A stretch of 64,000 nt of DNA from SZAS-18 sp038322235 (lineage in GTDB: Bacteria; Verrucomicrobiota; Verrucomicrobiia; Chthoniobacterales; SZAS-18), in assembly GCA_038322235.1 (NCBI GenBank), contig JBBQFQ010000002.1:205790-269789 (forward strand), read 5' to 3'. The notes below the pieces were generated by a model that had not been told where the DNA came from, did not search any database, and saw only the letters and a program-made list of their open reading frames with translations. The position numbers and the translations under genes were made by a program. Positions 58,415 to 64,000 of this stretch are shown here, piece by piece (the first letter of the stretch is position 1; each line of letters opens with the position of its first letter).

Positions 58415-59134
58415 ATGGACCTGCTTCCGGGGCAACCTTCGAAATTCGTTCGCGCCCACGCGATCGCGACTCCCCAAATCAAGCGCACCCTCCTCGCCCT
58501 GGCGGCCCTCGCGGCGGGGTACGGGCTGGCCACCGCGGTGGAGAGTGCCGTCGGGGGCACGGCACCCCCAGCCGTGCAGGAAGTGCGCGATCTGCTGGTC
58601 GGGAATTTTTCCAGCACCCAGCAGGCGGCGGCCGATCCGGACTACGCCGACGTGCACCTCCACATCCGGCAGATCTGGCCCGGGAGGGAGGATGGACCGT
58701 GGCTCTACGTCGAGCAGGGTCTCGCGACCGCTCTGGAAAAGCCCTACCGACAGCGCATCTATCAACTCGCCACCCTCCCGGATGACCGGGTGAAATCTAG
58801 CGTCTTCACGCTGCCGGAGCCGGCCCGGTTCGTCGGAGCTTGGCGCGATCCGGAGCGCTTCGCGAGCGTGACCCCGGCCGAGCTGAAGCTGCGCGAAGGC
58901 TGTTCCGTCTGGCTGGCCCCCACCGGAGCGGACGGCAGCTACGCCGGGTCCACCGGGGGCAACGGATGCGCGAGCGATCTGCGCGGGGCCGCCTACGCGA
59001 CGAGCGTCGTCACCCTCGACCGCCATTCGTTCGCGAGTTGGGACCGCGGATTCGATGCGAGCGACACGCAGGTCTGGGGCGCGAAAAATGGGCCCTACAT
59101 CTTCCGCCGGATCCCGCCAGAAAACGGTCCGTAA
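58415..59134 (+). CDS. CpcT/CpeT-like (DUF1001) protein with signal sequence
   Basis: The protein is 239 aa from ATG 58415 (a TTG at 58382 is also possible). An N-terminal hydrophobic segment 'LLALAALAAGYGLATA' is preceded by about 25 polar residues. The body shows the CpeT pattern: 'LLVGNFSSTQQAAADPDYADVHLHIRQIW', 'GPWLYVEQGLATALEKPYRQRIYQL', 'LREGCSVWLAPTGADGSYAGST' and 'DTQVWGAKNGPYIFRR'. Cyanobacterial CpcT/CpeT attach bilins to phycobiliproteins. Similar proteins occur in non-phototrophs with unknown ligands, as presumably here. It is divergent from a TetR regulator. Confidence 0.88.
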   Translation: MDLLPGQPSKFVRAHAIATPQIKRTLLALAALAAGYGLATAVESAVGGTAPPAVQEVRDLLVGNFSSTQQAAADPDYADVHLHIRQIWPGREDGPWLYVEQGLATALEKPYRQRIYQLATLPDDRVKSSVFTLPEPARFVGAWRDPERFASVTPAELKLREGCSVWLAPTGADGSYAGSTGGNGCASDLRGAAYATSVVTLDRHSFASWDRGFDASDTQVWGAKNGPYIFRRIPPENGP

Positions 59135-59235
59135 CGCCTTCCGACGCGGATAAAACATCGCGAATGGAATATTCTTCTGTCGCACGGAACTTTCTCCTTG
59201 CCAGTTTCCGCAGTCCAAGGCACCACTGGCGCACC

Positions 59236-60147
59236 ATGAAGCGATTCATTCCGCTCCTTTTCGTCGCGCTCGGAGTTGCGACCCCTCCCGCCCTTCTCGC
59301 CCAGACGAACGTCCAGATCGGCGAGAACGGGGTGTCTGCCCTGCTCCCCAACGGGTCGGGTAACGGGATCTGGAGCACCCAGAATCAAGTCAGCGCGCTG
59401 CTCGGGGCCGGCTTCGGCAGCGGTTCGTATCCGGTCTTCTCGAACAATCCGCTCACCCGGTTGCTCTTCTATTACCGGACGGAAGGCGACAACACGAACC
59501 GGCTCTTCAGCTTTGTCGATACACCGGTGGTGAACTTCGCGGGCAATACGGCGACGGTCACTTACACGAATGCCGGCCCGGGTGTCTCCGGCCAGGCGCG
59601 TTTCAACGCCGTGTTTACCTTCACCCTGAACAGCACGGGACCGGGAAACGGCTTTCTGACGACCGCGTTCACCATCACGGCCGCCGCGGCGAACTCGCAG
59701 GTTCGCACCTTCAACATTTTCCAAGTGCTTGATCTCGATGTCTCCGGCACGGCCGCGGACGACAATTTCAACATCAACTCGAGCACCGCTGGCTCCACCG
59801 TGCTGCGCGCCACGGACGGGACTTCGAATTTTATCGAGGTCACGGGGAACGGGATTTCGCGTTACGAGATCAACACGCGGTCCAACCTTTATAATCTTCG
59901 CATCGGGGGTTCGGGGGCCGGCTCGGGGTCGGCCAACTTCAGCCAGCTCGCCGGCACCACCCAGCCCGCCCAAAACGGCGATCAGGCTCTCGGCCTCCAG
60001 TGGACCGCGGCGCTCAATCCCGGCCAGTCGATCAGTTGGTCGAGCACGGTGGGGTTCAACACCACCGTCCCCGAGCCCTCGACGGTCGGGCTGACCATGC
60101 TCGGCCTCTGCGCCGCTTCGCTGCTCGGCCGGAATCGCCGCCGCTAA
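59236..60147 (+). CDS. PEP-CTERM sorting-domain protein
   Basis: The protein is 303 aa from ATG 59236. It has a signal peptide ('FIPLLFVALGVATPPALLAQ'), a beta-rich Asn/Thr/Gly-rich mature region and the C-terminal sorting tail VPEPSTVGLTMLGLCAASLLGRNRRR (Pro-Glu-Pro motif, membrane span, Arg cluster). Such proteins are processed by an exosortase and often relate to exopolysaccharide. No exosortase gene is in the window. It starts 101 bases after the CpeT-like gene. Confidence 0.9.
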   Translation: MKRFIPLLFVALGVATPPALLAQTNVQIGENGVSALLPNGSGNGIWSTQNQVSALLGAGFGSGSYPVFSNNPLTRLLFYYRTEGDNTNRLFSFVDTPVVNFAGNTATVTYTNAGPGVSGQARFNAVFTFTLNSTGPGNGFLTTAFTITAAAANSQVRTFNIFQVLDLDVSGTAADDNFNINSSTAGSTVLRATDGTSNFIEVTGNGISRYEINTRSNLYNLRIGGSGAGSGSANFSQLAGTTQPAQNGDQALGLQWTAALNPGQSISWSSTVGFNTTVPEPSTVGLTMLGLCAASLLGRNRRR

Positions 60148-60176
60148 CTTTTCCCGCCGCTGCCAGCCCCTCTCCC

Positions 60177-60884
60177 ATGAACTCCTCCTCCCTCCTTCAC
60201 CGTCTCGCCTCCTACGGCACCGCCGCCGCTTCCGCCACGGCCGCCACGGGCGTTACCGCCAGCATCGTTTATTTCGACATCCCGGACACGACCACCCCCT
60301 CGACCGGCGCGCGCCTGATTTACTTCACGCCTTCGAATGGGACCTTCGCCTTGTCGCCCCAGTCGAACAGTTCAGCCTATCAGTTCGTCATCTTCGGCGG
60401 CAGCAACGTGGTGCCGCTGGATTCGATTCGTCCGAACCAAAACTTCTCCATCACCCCGAATAGCGCCGTGACCCTGCGCAGCGGCCCGGATGTCCTGCCG
60501 GCCCACCTCACCCTCGGCGCGGTGATCGGCGGAGCTGGACAATTCGCTGGCCCGAGCGGCACGCTCGCCTCCGGTGGCTTCACCACGGGCGGGAATTTTT
60601 TCCGATACGGCAACTGGAACGCGCCGCCGATCCCAAATTCCGGCTACGTGGGTTTCCGTTTCGGAACGACCGGGGATCTTCATTACGGTTGGGCGGACAT
60701 CACCATCAATGCCGACTATTCCGTGACGCTCCGCGGCTTTGCCTACGAGAGCACCGCCGGGGCGACCATCACCGCCGGGGCGATCCCGGAGCCCGGCGCC
60801 GCGTCGCTGCTCCTGCTCGGGCTCGGCGCGGGTGGCATGGCCGCGTATCGCTCGCGCTCCCGCCGCCTCCAGCCCGCCGCCTGA
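60177..60884 (+). CDS. PEP-CTERM sorting-domain protein
   Basis: The protein is 235 aa from ATG 60177, 29 bases after the previous gene. The N-terminus ('LLHRLASYGTAAASATAATGVTASIVYFDIP') acts as signal sequence. The middle is beta-rich ('YVGFRFGTTGDLHYGWADITINADYSVTLRGFAYES'), a pattern common in Verrucomicrobia PEP-CTERM proteins. The tail reads IPEPGAASLLLLGLGAGGMAAYRSRSRR. It is probably co-transcribed with the preceding PEP-CTERM gene. Confidence 0.88.
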   Translation: MNSSSLLHRLASYGTAAASATAATGVTASIVYFDIPDTTTPSTGARLIYFTPSNGTFALSPQSNSSAYQFVIFGGSNVVPLDSIRPNQNFSITPNSAVTLRSGPDVLPAHLTLGAVIGGAGQFAGPSGTLASGGFTTGGNFFRYGNWNAPPIPNSGYVGFRFGTTGDLHYGWADITINADYSVTLRGFAYESTAGATITAGAIPEPGAASLLLLGLGAGGMAAYRSRSRRLQPAA

Positions 60885-60934
60885 GCGGAGCGCACGCCAC
60901 CGTCAACCGGTTGGCCGGCGCGCGCTTCGCTGCC

Positions 60935-63640
60935 ATGGCGAGTCGCCCCAAACTGCTGCTGATCGGATGGGATGCTGCCGACTGGCAGGTCATCCATCCG
61001 CTCCTCGATCGCGGCGAGATGCCCGCGCTCGCCCGGCTGATCTCCGATTCGGTGATCGGCGATCTGGCCACCCTCGATCCGCCGCTTTCGCCCATCCTCT
61101 GGAACACGATCGCCACGGGGGTCAACGGCCACCGGCACGGCATCCTCGGGTTTACCGAGCCCGATGCCCACACCGGCGGCGTGCGACCCGTCTCGAGCGG
61201 ATCCCGCCGCGTCAAAGCCCTCTGGAACATCGCCGCGCAGCAGGGCCTGCGCGCGCACGCGGTCGGCTGGTTTGCCAGCCATCCCGCCGAACCGCTCCCC
61301 GACGGCGTCGTGGTCAGTGATGCCTACATCCGCTCCTTTCCTGCCCCGGACGCGCCCTGGCCGATTCTCCCCGGGACCGTTCACCCGCCCGATCTCGCCG
61401 GGACCCTCGCCGACTTGCGGCTGCATTTCTCGGAGATCGAGCCGGAACTGATCCGACTCTTCGTGCCGGATGCGGCGGAGGTCGATCAGTCGACCGAGCC
61501 GGAGTTGCACCAGATCGCCAAGCTGCTCGCGGAGATGTGCAGCCTGCACAATGCGGCCACGTGGATCATGGAGCATCGCGAGTGGGATCTCCTCACGATC
61601 TATCAGCCGGCCATCGATCATTTTTCTCACGGGTTCATGAAGTTTCGCCCGCCGCGGCTGCCGTGGATCGATGAGCGCCACAGCCGGATTTTTGGCGGCG
61701 TGATCGACGCGTGCTACCGCTTTCACGATGTCATGCTGGCCCGCCTGCTCCAGCTCGCCGGGCCGGATGCCTCGGTCATTCTGCTTTCGGATCATGGCTA
61801 TCACTCCGGTCCCGGCCGCCGCCGGGAGCTGCCGAGGATCTTTGCCGCGCCCGCGCTGGAGCACCGCTCGCAGGGGGTTCTGGTGTTGCGCGGAGCCGCG
61901 CTGAAGCGGGACGAGCGGATTGCCGGTGCGAGCCTGCTCGACATCGCGCCCACCGCGCTGGCGCTCCTCGGGCTGCCGGCCGGGGCCGACATGGAGGGCC
62001 GCGTCCTCGCGGAAGCGTGGCGCGAGCCGCCTCAGTTGGAGCGCGTCCCCAGTTGGGAGGATGTTCCCGGCGCGTGTGGCCGGGCGGAAGGTGGAGGCGC
62101 GCTCACGGAGGAGGAAAGTGCCGCGCTCCTCGCCCAATTCGTCGAGCTCGGCTACGTCGACGCGCCCTCCGGCGATCTCGCCGAGGAGCAGCGGCGCTGC
62201 CGGCAGGAGCAGGACTGGAATCTGGCCCAGATTCATCTCGCCGCCGGGCGTCTGCGCGAAGCCCTGCCGCTGCTCGACTCGCTCGTGCGCGCGACCCCGG
62301 AGCGCGGCGATTGGGCGCTCGCCCTCGCGAACTGCCTCGCCGGCCTCGGACTGGCCGACGAGGCCCGCACGCAGCTGGAACGGATCATCGCCGGGCAGCC
62401 GGATGCGCCGCTCGCTCAGGCCATGCGGGGTGAGCTGGCCCTTGCGCTCGGCGATCACGAAGCCAGCCTGCGACACCTCATGGCGGCGCAGGAGCGCCAG
62501 CCGGACATCCCCGAACTCCCACTCCTGCTCGCGCGCGTGCTCTTCGGGCTCGGTCGGATCCGCGAGTCGGAGTTCGCCTTCACGCGCGCCGCGGAGGTGG
62601 ATCCCTCGAGCGGAGTGCCGCATCAGGGGCTGGCGCAGGCGCTGCTGAGGCAGCGGCGCTGGGAGGAGGCCGCAGGCGCGGCGCTGACCGCCGTCGGCTT
62701 CCACTTCAACCTGCCGGTCGCGCATTTCACGCTCGGGCGGGCGCTTTGCCATCTGGGGTTTTTCGATCGCGCCGAGCAGGCGTTTGCGACCGCCCTCGCC
62801 TTCCCTGCACCGGTGTGGGAGGCGCATCGCTGGCTTGCGGCGATCCTCGCGCGTCAGCCGGGACGCGAGGCTGAGGCGGCGGCCCACCGCGCGCACGCGC
62901 GCTCCGGCGAGGCGCGCAGCGCCGCCCAGGAATCCTCGCGGCGCGCAGCCGTCGCCGCGCTGCGGCAGGTGGGGACGGGCGAGCGAGCCCCGGGAAATGA
63001 TCCGTCGGCGCCAGCCGAAAACGGTCCGATCGCGGAAACCGTCCCGACCGAGGCGGCGCGGCCGGGCGAATTCCTCCTCGTCTCCGGCTTGCCGCGCTCC
63101 GGCACCTCGCTGGTGATGCAGATGCTGGCGGCGGCAGGGTGCTCCATCCTGACCGATGCGGAGCGCCGTCCGGACGCCGACAACCCCGAGGGATATCTGG
63201 AGTGGGAAGGAGCCCGCCAGCTCGGCCACCGCCCAGGGTCCATCCACGCAGCGCGCGGAAAGGTCGTCAAGATCGTCTCCCCGCTGCTGCCGTTGCTGCC
63301 AAATCAGCACCGCTACCGGATTCTGTTTCTCCGTCGGCCGCTGGATCAAGTGGCGCGCTCGCAGGCGCGGATGATCGCGCGTCGGACGGGCCGGGGCGAA
63401 GCGGAGCCCGCTGAAACGGCGGCGATGGAGCGGCGGCTGAGGAAACACCTCGAGTGGACGACGACGCACGTCAGCCGCCTCCCCAACGTGACCTGGTTCG
63501 AAATCGATTTCCCCGCGCTCGTCGCCGCACCCGCGGCCTGGGTGCCGCAGATCGCGCGCTTTTGTGGCGTGGAACCCACGCCTGAGACTCTGGGGAAAAT
63601 GCTCGCCGTCGTTCGGCCGGAACTGCACCGACAACGGTGA
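60935..63640 (+). CDS. Phosphodiesterase - TPR - sulfotransferase fusion protein
   Basis: The protein is 901 aa from ATG 60935. Residues 1-360 form a type I phosphodiesterase/nucleotide pyrophosphatase (alkaline-phosphatase fold): 'LLLIGWDAADW' (metal Asp), 'LSPILWNTIATG' (nucleophile Thr), 'IYQPAIDHFSHG' (Asp/His) and 'ILLSDHGYHSG' (Asp-His). Residues about 420-680 are TPR-like helical repeats ('WNLAQIHLAAGRLREALPLLDSLVRATPERGDWALALANCLAGLGLADEA'). Residues about 710-901 are a sulfotransferase domain with the PAPS-binding 'VSGLPRSGTSLVMQML' and 3'-phosphate motif 'ILFLRRPLDQVARSQARMI'. No signal peptide is present. It follows the PEP-CTERM genes by 50 bases, and a link to surface glycan modification is an inference. 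Confidence 0.9.
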   Translation: MASRPKLLLIGWDAADWQVIHPLLDRGEMPALARLISDSVIGDLATLDPPLSPILWNTIATGVNGHRHGILGFTEPDAHTGGVRPVSSGSRRVKALWNIAAQQGLRAHAVGWFASHPAEPLPDGVVVSDAYIRSFPAPDAPWPILPGTVHPPDLAGTLADLRLHFSEIEPELIRLFVPDAAEVDQSTEPELHQIAKLLAEMCSLHNAATWIMEHREWDLLTIYQPAIDHFSHGFMKFRPPRLPWIDERHSRIFGGVIDACYRFHDVMLARLLQLAGPDASVILLSDHGYHSGPGRRRELPRIFAAPALEHRSQGVLVLRGAALKRDERIAGASLLDIAPTALALLGLPAGADMEGRVLAEAWREPPQLERVPSWEDVPGACGRAEGGGALTEEESAALLAQFVELGYVDAPSGDLAEEQRRCRQEQDWNLAQIHLAAGRLREALPLLDSLVRATPERGDWALALANCLAGLGLADEARTQLERIIAGQPDAPLAQAMRGELALALGDHEASLRHLMAAQERQPDIPELPLLLARVLFGLGRIRESEFAFTRAAEVDPSSGVPHQGLAQALLRQRRWEEAAGAALTAVGFHFNLPVAHFTLGRALCHLGFFDRAEQAFATALAFPAPVWEAHRWLAAILARQPGREAEAAAHRAHARSGEARSAAQESSRRAAVAALRQVGTGERAPGNDPSAPAENGPIAETVPTEAARPGEFLLVSGLPRSGTSLVMQMLAAAGCSILTDAERRPDADNPEGYLEWEGARQLGHRPGSIHAARGKVVKIVSPLLPLLPNQHRYRILFLRRPLDQVARSQARMIARRTGRGEAEPAETAAMERRLRKHLEWTTTHVSRLPNVTWFEIDFPALVAAPAAWVPQIARFCGVEPTPETLGKMLAVVRPELHRQR

Positions 63641-64000
63641 GGAATGGGCGGCGCTTCCGGCGAAATCGAGCAAAAATCGAGAGAGTTCGGCCGAAGGGGA
63701 GGACGGTTCCACGATTCCGAGGAAATTGCGCCAACTCCCCGCAACGCGGGGCGAGATCGAGGACTTCTTGTCGCTGGGGAGGAATCTGCGTCGAATTCGA
63801 GGGAATTTGGTCGCCTGGTCGACGTCGCCGCCGAAATCGGGGGAGTTTTTGCGCAGGGCCGAAGTTTCCGTCGACTTCCGCGTGATTTTGTCGTTTTCGA
63901 CCGTACAGCGCCGGAAACGGCGAAGTTCCCTCGTTTGCAGCGAATTTCTCTCGCGGACGGGAGACTTTTCTCGCCCGCGGCAGAGTTTTCCCGCCCACGC
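63641..64000. other. Terminal non-coding stretch with phased A/T tracts
   Basis: No convincing gene was found. Open frames here are Arg/Pro-rich and change frame. On the minus strand, short A or T runs (AAAA, AAA, TTT, AATT) recur at intervals near 10, 20 or 30 bases from about 64000 down to about 63780, giving an intrinsically curved-DNA look. Short degenerate units of the type G(A/G)G(A/G)GAAA(T/C)TTCG repeat about every 20-22 bases. The window ends inside this region. Confidence 0.4.

Noticed and set aside
63471..63998. 175-aa minus-strand open frame at the right edge
   Set aside because: It overlaps the end of the fusion gene and is Arg/Pro/Phe-rich without domains; the stretch looks non-coding with phased A/T tracts.

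Overview
The window is GC-rich (roughly 63-65% by eye) chromosomal DNA from a Gram-negative-type bacterium, most likely a member of the Verrucomicrobiota. Supporting signs are lipoprotein and outer-membrane genes, two PEP-CTERM proteins, type IV pilus genes, a giant PKD-repeat protein ending in a duplicated 'NISTRGxVGTG' domain that I associate with this phylum, many starts without a recognisable Shine-Dalgarno sequence, and a Rex operator in front of ndh. The phylum call is inference; no rRNA or tRNA gene was found. Nearly every gene looks chromosomal and vertically inherited, and no intact transposase, phage or CRISPR array was seen.

Layout. 1-1990: a hypothetical gene that may run off the left edge, a strong terminator, an array of ten 40-41 bp palindrome-bearing tandem repeats, and a hairpin-rich REP-like remnant. 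1993-13288 (minus strand): the most unusual locus, with three divergent Clp-type double-AAA+ ATPases (1068, 1091 and 772 aa) and a small secreted protein in overlapping frames, plus a PAS protein upstream and a DUF3313-type lipoprotein downstream. 13319-15855: a possible membrane peptide, a GNAT acetyltransferase and a type II NADH dehydrogenase with a near-perfect Rex operator. 15856-28450 (minus): oligopeptide ABC transporter oppABCD without oppF, a secreted M3 oligopeptidase, an ABC ATPase coupled to a GNAT enzyme, leuB, a secretin, trpF and a receiver-domain protein. 28504-37025: a small hypothetical, Dps, an M32 carboxypeptidase, tandem PilT-type ATPases with a receiver-like protein, an LptG-family permease and a DinG-type helicase. 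37041-47412 (minus): a transmembrane Ser/Thr kinase carrying a pseudokinase, 30-aa LPEETI repeats and a PEGA domain; an outer-membrane beta-barrel; and a 1416-aa nine-repeat surface protein. 47617-54192 (minus): carA, pheT, an ABC-2 type ATPase and an NtrC-type regulator. 54374-63640: two luciferase-like monooxygenases flanking small lipoproteins and a DUF2383-type protein, a divergent TetR/CpeT-like pair, two PEP-CTERM proteins, and a phosphodiesterase-TPR-sulfotransferase fusion. The last 360 bases are non-coding with short A/T tracts spaced in rough helical phase.

How genes fit together. The candidate new system is the Clp-like cluster. In all three ATPases the first AAA+ module has lost its Walker B acidic pair and arginine finger. 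Two of the three clearly keep an aromatic pore loop in that module, and the third keeps a shifted aromatic. The second module keeps its ATPase residues but has lost the GYVG pore loop, and it carries an LGF/IGF tripeptide where ClpA and ClpC dock ClpP. Two of the three end in a region resembling the PCRF domain of release factors. Elsewhere, secretin, PilT/PilU-like ATPases and receiver proteins are parts of a type IV pilus. OppABCD and the M3 oligopeptidase suggest peptide scavenging. The kinase, beta-barrel and PKD giant may form a cell-surface unit.
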